Positions 21,331 to 32,715 of a stretch of DNA of 64,000 bases are shown in pieces (the stretch's first letter is position 1; every line of letters starts with the position of its first letter). The notes under the pieces are model-generated. The model had not been told where the DNA came from. It worked only from the letters and a program-made list of their open reading frames with translations, and ran no database searches. Both the position numbers and the translations under genes were made by a program. The DNA comes from Eustoma russellianum (taxonomy: Eukaryota > Streptophyta > Magnoliopsida > Gentianales > Gentianaceae), in the NCBI GenBank assembly GCA_036186865.1, contig AP025054.1, positions 17,581,455 to 17,645,454 on the forward strand, given 5' to 3'.

Positions 21331-22494
21331 TCGTTTATCTTCATCTCAAATATCTTTTCTTGTGTCATTTGCGTCATTCTTGTTCTTCTCATCCCCGTCT
21401 TCAAATCTTCATCTATTCATCCATTTTTTTGTGTCATTCTTGTTCTTCTCAATCATTGAAAAAAAAAGGCTTCATCTTTTGCATCAATATTGATCATCTA
21501 TCATTAAAGATCTCATCTTCAACACACTTAATCCTAGGATCATTGTTGTTTGCATTGAATAGGATTTAACTCCATCTAAAATCAGCCCAAGGCCTAAAAG
21601 AAGATACCTTTGAGTCAAACACCTTGTTGTTATCGAAGCTTTTAATTAAATTTGCTTGTGTGATATTGAATACAAGTTGTTTGTTTTGGTTGTATTGGTA
21701 TCCAAGGAAAATCTGTTTTCTACTAAACATCCATACAAACACAAAAAGGATCATCTTTCCTACATATAAGCAGTATATTCAAGCATACACAACTGATTCT
21801 TGCAAAAGCAAACAAAGGTTGCATCAAGGCTGATTTGGACGTCAAAAAAAAAGGAAAAAGAAAAGAAAAGAAAACGTGCACAAAAGCAACAAAAAAAAAG
21901 AAAAAGAAAAAGTGCACAAAAGAAAGGAAGAGAAAAGAAGTTCCTTTTGTACAAAAATTCAATCTTTTTGCATCTACTATCCAACCCCAAAAACAACACA
22001 CATAAAGCCTTCAATTCTCAACCTTGGATACACATTCATACTATCAATCAAAGAGCTTGCATTTGATATTGCATAAGTTGGTTTAATTAAAGATTGCCCA
22101 GGACAACCCCTAGCAATTCTTTGGTTCAACCAACTACATCACTTTTTGGTTTCTTGTTTCTTTGAATCATAGTTATTAAGTGTGTTTAAACTGTGCTCTA
22201 AACTTCTTGAAGTTGTTTTACCCCTTGTTGATCAATTGGTGTTTTTGAAGGCAAAAGAAGCTTGCAAGGACAGAAAACAAAGCAGATTGTGGTTAGCCAA
22301 TTTGGGACCTTCCTTAAGAGGTTCTGGCCCAAGATTGGCCAAGGAAAACACTTGAGCAAATTGAGAGAAAACAAGGGAGGACAAAAAAAGGCCAAACAGA
22401 TTTTCGTTTTCCTTATTGTTTTCACTAACAACTCACTTTTGTTTCTTGTGTTAGTTTTCTTCTTTTCTTGTTTGTGATCGCGTTTCAGGTTGCC
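21331..22494 (+). other. Element D leader
   Basis: About 1.2 kb with no supported gene. It has an A/G-rich tract with GTGCAC words (21843-21940), the stem box at 22094-22106, TTCTTTGAATCATAG at about 22157, and a pyrimidine tract ending TTTCAG just before GTTGCCATGG. Confidence 0.78.
22094..22106 (+). promoter_or_regulatory. Conserved 13-nt leader stem, element D
   Basis: TTGCC-CA-GG-A-CAA followed by CCCCTAG. The stem is the same as in E with one bulged A. Confidence 0.5.
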
Positions 22495-25400
22495 ATGGAT
22501 GGTTCAAACAGTACCCAAGGAGGAGGAGACAAAGTGGAATATTCAATGGAAAAGATTGCACAGATGCTTAGTAATATGCAATCTAGGATGGATGAGTGGG
22601 AAGCAAGGATGTCATCCAACACACCTCCTACCCAAGAACAGCCCCCACCTCAAAACCAAGGACAAACATCCCGTGGAACTGAACCTAAGGGGTCCACAAG
22701 CATGGGAGGTAGAGGAGGAGCAAGGGGTAGAGGAGATAGGAGGCAAGGAATGAGACAACAACCTGTTAGGGAGGAATGGAATGATTACTATGAAGAGGAA
22801 GAGGTTGAGGAGGTATACCCAAGGCCTCAAGGCCGAATGCAACCTAGGAGGCATGTGCCTCAAGAGGATGATTATTTGAAAACCAAAATAAACATTCCAC
22901 CCTTTTATGGCAAAAGTGACCCTGAAGCCTACATTGAGTGGGAAAGAAAAGTTGACATGATCTTTTCCTATACCAACTATACTGAGTTGCAAAAAGTGAG
23001 ATATGCAAGTATAGAGTTCTTGGATTATGCCTTGATTTGGTGGGACCAAACTCAAAGTATAAGGAGAAGGACTAGACAACCAACAATTGGAACTTGGGAT
23101 GACATGAAATATGAGATGAGAAAGAAATTCATTCAAGAATCTTACGAGAGATCCATGTTCCAAAAGTTGCAATGCCTAACTCAAGGAAATAAAAGTGTGG
23201 ATGAATACTTTAAAGAGTTAGAAAGTTTGTTGATAAAAACTGATACTGAAGAAACTGAGGAGGCAACCATGGCTCGGTTTTTGGGAGGTCTTAATAGGGA
23301 GATTGGGTTTCAACTTGAACTCACTACCTATGTTGATCTAACTTCCATGGTTCACAAAGCTGAGAAAATTGAGAGGCAATTAAAGGTACGTTCTTCTACT
23401 AGTGGATTTGGTTTTAGAACTAATGCTTCTTCTATTTCTAAAGTGCAGCCTAGGTCTAATGGCAATGGAGGGGCACGGACAAGTTCAAACACATTCGGCC
23501 AAAACAGTTCTAACACTCCAAATAAACCACACTTCACTCAAAGGACCAATGGTGCAAATCAAGGTCAAAATGACAAAGGCAAAGGCAAGGCAATCGCAAA
23601 CCCTCCAAGGACAAGGGAGATTGAGTGTTTTAAATGTAGAGGGAGAGGGCATTATGCAAGGGACTGCCCTAATGCCAAGAAAGTGTTGTACCTTGAGGAA
23701 ACTAATGAATTCTATTCAGAAGAGGAGGAAGAAGAAGCAACAAAGGAGGAGTACCAAGAGGACTCAGCTGAGGAGGTAAAGAGTGATGAAGAGGGTGCAT
23801 ATAAGGACTTTCTTGTGGTAAGAAAAGCCGTAAGTGCACACATGAAGGAGGAAGAAGAAAACTTGCAAAGGGAGAACATTTTCTACATCCATTGTTTGGT
23901 AAAAGGCAAAACTTGCACTTTAATTATTGATAGTGGTTCTTGTGCTAATGTTGCAAGTATTGAACTTGTTAGAAAGTTAGATTTACCTATGATTGATCAT
24001 CCCCATCCCTATAGGTTATCTTGGCTAAATGATTGTGGTGAGATTCATGTGTCTAAGCAAGTTCTGATTTCTTTATCTATTTGTGGTTACAAAGATGAAA
24101 TTTTGTGTGATGTAGCTCCTATGCATGCTAGTCATATTTTGTTAGGTAGGCCTTGGCAATTTGACAAGCATGTTATTTATGATGGTAGATTGAACATGTA
24201 TGCTTTTACTTTTAATGGCAAAAAGTTTAAGTTACATGCATTGTCTCCACATAAAGTTTATGAGGATGCTAAGAGGATGAAGAAGAACCATTCAGATCCT
24301 AAGGAAAAGGAGGCTGAAAAAAGGTTCTTAGAGGTTCTTAAAAAGGAGAGAAGAAGCCTTTTGGAGGCCACAAACTCCTCGGCCAAGGGTACACAACCCA
24401 CGGCCCAAGTCAATCCACCCTCACCCACGGCTCAAACACTTTCACAAGCATCCACCTCACAAATTTCACATCCACCTAAGAAGCATGCTTTCTTTGCAAA
24501 ATCTCGTGAAGTTACACATGTATTGTATGATAATAAAACTGTTTTGGTGATGCTTTACAAAGATAGTGTTGAATGCTTGTTTTCTAAGAATGACTTACCA
24601 TCTACCTTGCCTAGTGGTGTTGTTTCTTTGTTGGAAGAATTTGCAGATTTGTTTCCCGAGGAGGAACCACATGGGTTGCCACCTTTAAGAGGGATTGAGC
24701 ACCACATTGACTTTATTCCAGGGGCTGTCCTACCTAATAGGCCAGCTTATAGGGCCAATCCGGAGGAAACAAAGGAAATACAAAGGCAAGTGGAGGATCT
24801 CTTAGCCAAAGAGAAGGTAAGGGAAAGTATGAGCCCAAGTGCAGTTCCAGTCATCCTTGTCCCTAAAAAGGATGGCACTTGGAGGATGTGTACAGATTGT
24901 AGGGCCATCAACAAAATCACTGTAAAGTATAGGTATCCCATTCCTAGACTTGATGATATGCTTGATATGTTGCATGGTTCACAATGGTATACGAAAATTG
25001 ATTTGAAAAGTGGTTATTTTCAAGTGAGAATAAGAGAGGGTGATGAATGGAAAACAGCTTTTAAAACTAAATTTGGATTGTATGAATGGTTAGTTATGCC
25101 TTTTGGGTTAACTAATGCACCTAGTACATTCATGAGGCTAATGAATGAAGTTTTGAGAGCTTTTATTGGGAAGTTTGTTGTGGTTTATTTTGATGACATC
25201 TTGATCTATTCTAAGTCCACAGAAGAGCATTTAGATCACATAAGGGCTGTTTTTGAAAAGCTAAGAAAAGAAAAACTTTATGCTAACTTTAAGAAATGTT
25301 CTTTTTGTTTGGACAAAGTTGTTTTTCTTGGTTTTGTAATCAGTTCTGCAGGGATTGAAATGGATCAAGACAATGTGAAATCCATCCTTGAATGGCCTAC

Positions 25401-27462
25401 ACCAAAAAGTGTGGGAGAAGTGAGGAGCTTTCATGGTTTGGCAGGTTTTTATAGGCGGTTTGTCAAAGACTTTTCAACCGTAGCCGCACCATTGAATGAG
25501 ATAGTCAAGAAAGAGGTTGGATTCCATTGGGGGGAAACCCAACAAAGGGCGTTTGATGAGCTTAAAAGACGTCTCACTATAGCACCTATCTTGAAGTTGC
25601 CAAACTTTGATGATACATTTGAGGTAGAGTGTGATGCAAGTGGCGTCGGAATTGGAGCTGTTCTAACCCAAGGTAAGCATCCTATTGCTTATTTTAGTGA
25701 GAAGTTGAAAGGTGCTGCATTGAACTATCCTACTTATGATAAGGAGTTGTATGCTTTAGTAAGGTCCTTACAAACTTGGCAACACTACTTGCAACCCAAA
25801 GAGTTTGTCATTCATACTGATCATGAAAGTTTGAAGTACCTTAAGAGTCAAGGAAAACTGAATAAGAGGCATGCAAAGTGGGTTGAGTTTATTGAGCAAT
25901 TTCCTTATGTCATTAAGTATAAGCAAGGAAAAGATAACATAGTTGCTGATGCTTTGTCTAGAAGGTATACTTTGATTACTAAGTTGTCTTCACACTTGCT
26001 TGGCTTTGAATTTGTTAAGGAATTGTATAAGGATGATTCTGATTTTGCTTCCATTTATGATGCATGTGTTGATTCTCCTTTTGGTAAATTTTATTTGCAT
26101 GATGGCTATTTGTTTAAGGAGAAACGATTATGCATTCCTAAGGGATCAATGCGTGAATTGTTGGTTAAGGAAGCACATGGGGGCGGGTTAATGGGACACT
26201 TTGGAGTTTTTAAAACTTTAGAAACTTTAAAGGAACATTTCTTTTGGCCTCACATGAAATCAGATGTTGCAAAGGCTTGTAGTAGTTGCATCACTTGTAG
26301 GCAAGCTAAGTCCAAAACACAACCTCATGGTTTGTACACACCCTTGGACGTACCTAGTGCACCTTGGGAGGACATTTCTATGGACTTTGTTCTTGGCTTA
26401 CCTAGATCAAAAGGTGGTAGAGATAGTGTCTTTGTTGTGGTAGACAGATTCTCTAAGATGGCACACTTTATTGCTTGTCACAAAGTAGATGATGCTTCCT
26501 ACATTGCAAATCTATTCTTTAAAGAAGTTGTTAGGTTGCATGGCATGCCTAAAACAATTGTTAGTGATAGGGACAGTAAATTCTTGAGTCATTTTTGGTG
26601 TGTGCTTTGGAGCAAGTTGGGAACTAAGCTTTTGTTTTCTACTACTGCACACCCACAAACAGATGGCCAAACTGAAGTGGTAAATAGGACCTTGTCACAA
26701 ATGTTGCGTGCCTTAATCCAAAGCAATCTGAAAAATTGGGAAGAATGTTTACCACATATTGAGTTTGCTTACAATAGGGCTGTTCATAGTGGGTCTTTGT
26801 ATTCCCCTTTTGAAGTTGTCTATGGTTTTCTACCCCACTCCCCACTTGATTTGTTGCCTATTCCAATTGATGAGCGTACTAGCATGGATGGTAAACAACG
26901 AGCTGAAATGATCAAAAAGTTGCATGAAAAGGTTAAACTCCAACTTGAAAGAAAGAATAGACAATATGCCAAACAAGCTAACAAGCATAGACGAGATGTT
27001 GTGTTTTATCCTGGAGATCTTGTTTGGTTGCATTTAAGGAAGGAACGGTTTCCTAAGGAGAGGAAGTCCAAGCTTATGCCTAGAGGAGATGGACCTTTTA
27101 AGGTCATTCAAAAGGTTGGTCCAAATGCTTATGTGCTTGATCTTCCTCAAGACAGGTATGGTTCAGTTTCCAACACCTTCAATGTAAGTGATCTTTCCCC
27201 TTTTGAACATTTTTATCTTGATGATTCGAGGGCGAATCCTTTTGAGGAGGGGGGGATTGATGAGGCTGAGGAGCAGCCCCCTAATGAGGAGCTTGCACAA
27301 GGTGCCCTTAACCATAAGGGGCCTTTGACAAGGAGCCAAACTAAGAGGATTAATTGTCTTCAAGTTGGTTTTGATGTTGGCTCCTTTCTAACCAAACATG
27401 TGCAAGATGAACCAATGAACGTTCCTCCTAAATGGGTGCTCATTGTTGAGCTTAAGAACTGA
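22495..27462 (+). CDS. gag-pol: Gag-Pol polyprotein, intact (element D)
   Basis: A single 1655-residue frame. I start it at GCCATGG (22495), in better context than the upstream in-frame ATG at 22468. Gag core ~125-300; zinc knuckle CFKCRGRGHYARDC 378-391; protease DSG at 479-481; RT from ~780 (VPVILVPKKDGTWRMC) with YFDD at 898-901; RNase H with Asp1047 in ECDASG; integrase zinc region from His1228 (EAHGGGLMGHF, CSSCITC); catalytic D1297, D1358 and E1394, giving the D,D(35)E spacing of the family. The C-terminal part has WLHLRKERFP and FNVSDLSPF. Residues from ~1588 (68 residues) are encoded inside the 3' LTR and include GPLTRSQTKRI, as in CRM chromoviruses. The protein would supply particle, maturation, cDNA synthesis and integration. 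No lesion was seen. Confidence 0.96.
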   Translation: MDGSNSTQGGGDKVEYSMEKIAQMLSNMQSRMDEWEARMSSNTPPTQEQPPPQNQGQTSRGTEPKGSTSMGGRGGARGRGDRRQGMRQQPVREEWNDYYEEEEVEEVYPRPQGRMQPRRHVPQEDDYLKTKINIPPFYGKSDPEAYIEWERKVDMIFSYTNYTELQKVRYASIEFLDYALIWWDQTQSIRRRTRQPTIGTWDDMKYEMRKKFIQESYERSMFQKLQCLTQGNKSVDEYFKELESLLIKTDTEETEEATMARFLGGLNREIGFQLELTTYVDLTSMVHKAEKIERQLKVRSSTSGFGFRTNASSISKVQPRSNGNGGARTSSNTFGQNSSNTPNKPHFTQRTNGANQGQNDKGKGKAIANPPRTREIECFKCRGRGHYARDCPNAKKVLYLEETNEFYSEEEEEEATKEEYQEDSAEEVKSDEEGAYKDFLVVRKAVSAHMKEEEENLQRENIFYIHCLVKGKTCTLIIDSGSCANVASIELVRKLDLPMIDHPHPYRLSWLNDCGEIHVSKQVLISLSICGYKDEILCDVAPMHASHILLGRPWQFDKHVIYDGRLNMYAFTFNGKKFKLHALSPHKVYEDAKRMKKNHSDPKEKEAEKRFLEVLKKERRSLLEATNSSAKGTQPTAQVNPPSPTAQTLSQASTSQISHPPKKHAFFAKSREVTHVLYDNKTVLVMLYKDSVECLFSKNDLPSTLPSGVVSLLEEFADLFPEEEPHGLPPLRGIEHHIDFIPGAVLPNRPAYRANPEETKEIQRQVEDLLAKEKVRESMSPSAVPVILVPKKDGTWRMCTDCRAINKITVKYRYPIPRLDDMLDMLHGSQWYTKIDLKSGYFQVRIREGDEWKTAFKTKFGLYEWLVMPFGLTNAPSTFMRLMNEVLRAFIGKFVVVYFDDILIYSKSTEEHLDHIRAVFEKLRKEKLYANFKKCSFCLDKVVFLGFVISSAGIEMDQDNVKSILEWPTPKSVGEVRSFHGLAGFYRRFVKDFSTVAAPLNEIVKKEVGFHWGETQQRAFDELKRRLTIAPILKLPNFDDTFEVECDASGVGIGAVLTQGKHPIAYFSEKLKGAALNYPTYDKELYALVRSLQTWQHYLQPKEFVIHTDHESLKYLKSQGKLNKRHAKWVEFIEQFPYVIKYKQGKDNIVADALSRRYTLITKLSSHLLGFEFVKELYKDDSDFASIYDACVDSPFGKFYLHDGYLFKEKRLCIPKGSMRELLVKEAHGGGLMGHFGVFKTLETLKEHFFWPHMKSDVAKACSSCITCRQAKSKTQPHGLYTPLDVPSAPWEDISMDFVLGLPRSKGGRDSVFVVVDRFSKMAHFIACHKVDDASYIANLFFKEVVRLHGMPKTIVSDRDSKFLSHFWCVLWSKLGTKLLFSTTAHPQTDGQTEVVNRTLSQMLRALIQSNLKNWEECLPHIEFAYNRAVHSGSLYSPFEVVYGFLPHSPLDLLPIPIDERTSMDGKQRAEMIKKLHEKVKLQLERKNRQYAKQANKHRRDVVFYPGDLVWLHLRKERFPKERKSKLMPRGDGPFKVIQKVGPNAYVLDLPQDRYGSVSNTFNVSDLSPFEHFYLDDSRANPFEEGGIDEAEEQPPNEELAQGALNHKGPLTRSQTKRINCLQVGFDVGSFLTKHVQDEPMNVPPKWVLIVELKN
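27223..27257 (+). promoter_or_regulatory. Element D pre-LTR palindrome and polypurine tract
   Basis: GATTCG-AGGG-CGAATC (27223-27238), then GAGGAGGGGGGGAT, with 19 nt to the LTR. Seven G keep the frame to the LTR tail. Confidence 0.82.
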
Positions 27463-28447
27463 TTATACAATGATTTTCAAGTGAGATTGGGCGTGCATGG
27501 AACCAGCTGGACCTTGAAGTAGGCTTAATTTAGAGCATCTTTCATGTTTTGGGTTTTGTCAAAATCATTCCACAAAAATAGTTACAAGAGTTGCAAGGAA
27601 GAAGTCCAAAACAAGCCCAATTGTGCAAATTAGGGTTTTCGGTCTTCTTGAGAGTGTGGCAGCCGCATATTATCATCAAATGCAATTAAGAGACCTTCTA
27701 GAATGTCATAAATCAGATTGGGATGATTGGAATGAATTATGGAGTCATAATTGAAGATTTGGAGCATTTAAGGAGATAATTCAAGTGAGAGAAAGTTACC
27801 AAAATTAGGAAATCTGATCTTGTGTCACAATGAGGGCTGAATGGCGTGTATTGAAGGCACATGGATACACAAGGCAAGTTCTAGAAGGATGGTTAATGAG
27901 GCAATAATTGGTGATTGAGACAATAAGTGTGGATTTGCCAAGAGAGAGAAGCTTACCTAAAATAACAAATCAGATTTGCATCTCAAGGAAGGAAATGGCG
28001 CAAACATTGAAGCTCCAAGATGCACCTAGACGTTTTTTTTGGTTGGCCAACAAGACTTGTAATCAAATATATTGATCACTTAGCATTTCTTTTGGTAGCT
28101 AGACTATTTTCGCACTTTTGAGACTAAAACCATACGGTTTTTGGTATTGTTTTTGTTCTTGAGTTTCTTGAATAAAAGTTTGTGTTTTTCCTTTGGTTTA
28201 CACATATTTAAATCAAGGCTAGATCCAATTAAGGATTGTGTGTTCCTTGTTGGTGATCCACAATCCAAGGATTAGGAGTGACTGGTTGGATTGGACGGAT
28301 TGAAACACATAACAACCAAACGAATTTGGAGGCTTGAAGGGAAGGTGGTTGCTTGGCACCATTGTCCATCACATTCAAGGCTTGAGGGACGTTTGGAGAG
28401 TGAAGAAAGATCGGGACAACATCAATATACGAACCATATTCGTATCA
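27258..28447 (+). repeat. Element D 3' LTR (family 5)
   Basis: A 1190-bp LTR. It codes the last 68 residues of Gag-Pol to the stop at 27462. Shortly after (about 27477) a ~258-bp deletion relative to the 5' LTR joins ATGATTTT to CAAGTGAG. AATAAA at 28171-28176. It ends CGTATCA, then the AAACG duplication. Confidence 0.94.
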
Positions 28448-28452
28448 AAACG

Positions 28453-31400
28453 AAAGTGGATTTGATCTTTTCTTGTACCAATTATAGTGAATTGCAAAAA
28501 GTGAGGTATGCTTCCATTGAATTTTCTGGTTATGCACTTAATTGGTGGACGAATTTCTGTCGAAATAGAACTAAGACGAGACAACCCCCAATCGCCACTT
28601 GGGAAGAAATGAAGTTTGAAATGCGTCAACGTTTTATTCCAAACAATTATGAGAGTTCTATTTTCACAAGCTTGCATAACTTACGACAAGGTTCCAAAAG
28701 TGTAGACGAGTACTATAAAGAGTTAGAAATTTTGTTGGAGAGGTCTAACTTGCAGGAACCTGAAGAAGCCACCAAGGCTCGATTTTTACATGGTTTAAAC
28801 AGGGAGATTGCGCAAAGGGTTGACCTTCAACCTTACCTCGACCTCACAACCATGGTCCATATGGCTGAGAAGATTGAAGCACAATTAAAGGTACCTAACT
28901 CCTCTAATTTCAATTCCAATTATCGTACTAATCAATCTTCGTCAAGATTTCACAGCAAGCCTTCAGGAGCAGGAAGTTCACGGCCTACAGGAGGCCAAAC
29001 GCATGACCAAGGAGCATCACAAAGAATGGACAATCGTGTGCAATCCACACAAAGGAGAGATGAACGCACCCAACAAAAGGCTCCTACCGGAAATCCCTCG
29101 GATTCCTCAAACAGGTTTAGAGACATTAAATGTTATAAATGTTAAGGACGCGGTCACATAGGAAAAGAATGTCCTAATGCAAAAAGATTCATGTTAATTG
29201 AAGAGACAAACGAATATGTGTCCGAGTCCGAGCATGAAAACGAGTCTGAGCATGATAATGAAATTGAACCTGAAGAGGATCTAGGCGCATTAGATGATTT
29301 TGACACTAAAGAGTTTCTTGTTGTGCGTAGAGCTCTAAATGCATATCCGAAATTAGATGATCACGAACAACATAGAGAAAACATTTTCCATATTCATTGC
29401 ATGATAAATGGTAAAGTGTGCACCATGATCATTGATTCCGGTTCTTGTGCGAATGTGGCTAGCATCGAATTAGTAAGAAAACTGAATTTGCCTATGACTA
29501 ATCATCCGCATCCTTACAAACTTGCATGGCTAAATGACTGCGGTGAAGTTAGCGTAAGTAAACAAGTTTTGATTTCTCTTAGCATTGGTAGTTACAAAGA
29601 TGATGTTCTGTGTGATGTCGCACCAATGCATGCTAGTCATATCTTACTTGGTAGGCCATGGCAATTTGATAGACATGTGACATATGATGGTTATTTGAAT
29701 CGTTATTCTTTCAAATTGAATGGCAAATTGTATAAACTGCATGCACTTCCACCACACAAAGTCCACGAGGATCACCAACGCATGTCCAAGTCTAGAGCTG
29801 ATCCTAAGGAAAAAGAAGCCGAGAGAAAATTCGTGGAGTGTATGAAAAGTGAGAACAAAAAACAAGAGAGCAAGGGAAAAGAGGTAGTGCCCCTAAGTGT
29901 CAACGAGTCCAAAAAGAAGTGTGGGTATTTCGCAAAGAAAAGAGAGGTTACACGTGCACTTTATAACAACCAAACTGTCTTCATCATCATCCTAAAGTCG
30001 TGTCAACTTGCCCTTGAAGAACTCCCACCAAACTTACCTACCTCAGTTGCGTCCCTTATCCAAGAATATGAAGTTCTATTTCCTTCCGAACCACCATCCG
30101 GATTACCACCCATTAGAGGGATAGAACACCAAATCGACTTTGTCCCAGGAGCCGTGTTACCCAATCGCCCAGCCTATCGAGCAAACCCCGAAGAAACCAA
30201 AGAAATCCAAAGGCAAGTAGAAGAGCTCCTAGCTAGTGGACAAATCCGAGAGAGTCTGAGCCCATCTGCCGTCCCCGTCATTTTAGTACCCAAAAAGGAT
30301 GGAACGTGGAGAATGTGTACCGATTGCCGAGCCATAAACAATATTACCGTCAAGTATAGGTACCACATACCTAGGCTAGACGATATGTTAGACATGTTGC
30401 ACGGATCCAAATTCTTCACCAAAATTGACCTTAAGCAAGGGTACTTCCAGGTACGCATTAGAGAAGGGGACGAATGGAAGACTGCATTCAAAACCAAGTT
30501 TGGGCTCTATGAGTGGTTAGTGATGCCCTTCGGGCTCACCAACGCCCCTAGTACCTTTATGAGGCTAATGAATGAAGTCTTACGTGCATTCATAGGACGC
30601 TTTGTCGTTGTCTATTTCGATGATATCCTAATCTATTCCCACACCATAGAAGATCATCTTGACCACATTAGAGCCGTTTTTGAAAAGCCTAAGCAAGAAC
30701 AACTTTACGCCAACTTTAAGAAGTGCTCTTTCTGTTTAGAACGCATAGTTTTTCTAGGCTTTGTCATTTCGGCTGAGGGAGTAGAGATGGATGAGGAAAA
30801 GGTTAGGTCAATTGTGGAGTGGCCTACACCTAAGAATGTAGGGGACGTTCGCAGTTTTCATGGACTAGCCAGCTTTTATAGACGCTTTGTCAAAGATTTT
30901 TCTTCCATAGCTGCACTCCTAAACGAAATTGTAAAAAAAGATGTGCCTTTTAGGTGGGAAGAGCCACAACAACAGGCATTTGACGAACTTAAACGTAGGC
31001 TGACCACTGCACCCATACTTAGACTACCAAATTTTGACGAGACCTTTGAGATCGAGTGTGATGCAAGTGGAGTGGGTATAGGCGCAGTTTTGACCCAAAG
31101 TAAGAAACCCATAGCCTACTTTAGTGAAAAGTTGAAAGGAGCATCATTGAATTACTCTACCTATGATAAGGAACTTTATGCCCTTGTGAGATCCCTACAA
31201 ACTTGGCAACACTATCTTCAACCTAAAGAGTTTGTGATCCACACTGACCACGAAAGCCTTAAGTATCTTAAAGGGCAAGGAAAGTTGAACAAAAGACATG
31301 CCAAATGGGTAGAGTTCATAGAATAATTCCCTTACGTGATTAAGTACAAACAAGGAAAGGATAATATAGTTGCCGATGCCCTCTCTAGGAGATACACGTT

Positions 31401-32715
31401 AGTGACTACATTATCTTCCCGCTTCTTAGGATTTGAATCACTTAAGGACTTGTACCCCAATGACCATGACTTTGGCACCATATTCGAGGCATGTAAAGAA
31501 GCACCATTTGGAAAATTTTACATACATGAGGGTTATCTTTTCAAAGAGCAAAAATTGTGCGTTCCCCAATCATCCCTACGAGAAGCATTGACCAGAGAAG
31601 CCCATGGGGGAGGCTTAATGGGTCATTTCGGAGTGTTCAAAACCCTTGAAACTCTTAAGGAACATTTCTATTGGCCCCACATGAGAGTAGACGTCGAGAG
31701 GTTGTGTGGTAATTGCATCACCTGCAAACAAGCCAAATCCAAGTCCCAACCACATGGCCTTTACACGCCTTTACCCGTCCCTGATTCCCCTTGGATTGAC
31801 ATTTCTATGGACTTTGTTTTAGGACTTCCTAGGTCTCGGGGAGGACGCGGTAGCATTTATGTTGTGGTCGATCGATTTTCAAAAATGGCACATTTCATAG
31901 CATGTAGAAAAGTTGATGATGCCACACATGTTGCTGATTTGTTCTTCAAAGAAATTGTTAGATTGCATGGCATGCCACGTACAATTGTAAGTGATAGAGA
32001 TACGAAATTTTTGAGTCATTTTTGGCGTGTTTTGTGGGCTAAACTTGGTACACAATTGTTGTTTTCCACCACCGCACACCCACAAACTGATGGCCAAACT
32101 GAAGTCGTTAATCGTACTCTTTCTCAACTTTTGCGTGCCATTTTGCAAAAACACATTAAACATTGGGAAGATTGTTTACCATATATCGAATTTGCATATA
32201 ATAGGAGTATCCATCACGGTACTTTGCATAGCCCATTTGAAATCGTGTATGGCTTTAATCCCTTGTCTCCATTTGACTTGATTCCTATTCCCGTGCATGA
32301 ACGTTCTAGTATTGATGGTAAACAAAAAGCGGACAACATAAAGAAATTACATGAACAACTTAAAACACAACTGGAAAAGAAAAACAAAGCTTATGAAAGA
32401 CGAGCTAACAAACATCAGAAAAGAGTTGTGTTCAAACCTGGAGATTTAGTGTGGTTACATTTGCGTAAAGAAAGATTTCCCAATGAAAGAAAGTCAAAAT
32501 TGTTGCCTCGCGGAGATGGACCCTTTAAAGTATTGAAACGCATAGGTGACAATGCATACATCCTCGATCTTCCCGACAGGTATGGTTCAGTTTCACCTAC
32601 TTTTAATGTTGCTGATCTCACCCGAGGACGAATCCTTTTGAGGAGGGGGGGATTGATGAGGATCAAGGGTCCGATGAGGATCAAGGGCCCCATCAAGAGG
32701 TCAAAGGTCCTATAA
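28453..32715 (+). pseudogene. Element E gag-pol, main part (broken)
   Basis: Continues E's Gag after D. It is open to the zinc knuckle, where a TAA replaces the fifth knuckle codon (CYKC-stop-GRGH, about 29143-29145). It then reads protease (TMIIDSGSCANVAS, near 29425), RT (VPVILVPKKDG; YFDDILIYS near 30615) and RNase H (ECDASGVGIG near 31055). A second stop at 31324-31326 follows in WVEFIE-stop-FPYV. The integrase HHCC and the core DISMDF, VSDRDTKF and QTEVVN motifs are intact. A 25-nt deletion near 32630 removes the end of the integrase tail and half of the pre-LTR palindrome, and shifts the frame, which ends at 32715. Few lesions over 4.7 kb. Confidence 0.93.

Larger units (their letters stand above)
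19867..28447 (+). mobile_element. Element D, intact family 5 Gypsy/CRM-like retrotransposon
   Basis: An 8581-bp element inserted in E's gag, bounded by TGATGAGGCTG and CGTATCA, with target duplication AAACG at 19862-19866 and 28448-28452. It has both LTRs, a primer site, a leader, one uninterrupted Gag-Pol frame and a polypurine tract. By eye the aligned LTRs differ at about six bases, apart from a ~258-bp deletion in the 3' LTR. It is the deepest layer of the left nest and the best candidate here for an autonomous, recently active copy. Confidence 0.96.

Noticed and set aside
21723..22014. Hydrophobic minus-strand frames rich in Phe (also 18640-18963)
   Set aside because: Shadow of the A/G-rich leader tract on the opposite strand; no support as protein.
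19000..22494. A spliced leader intron ending at the TTAG or TTTCAG before gag
   Set aside because: Acceptor-like sequences exist, but no matching donor can be chosen from sequence alone; RNA reads would be needed.
28291..29145. A 284-codon open frame
   Set aside because: It starts in D's 3' LTR and crosses the junction into E's gag; a chimera created by the insertion, not a gene.
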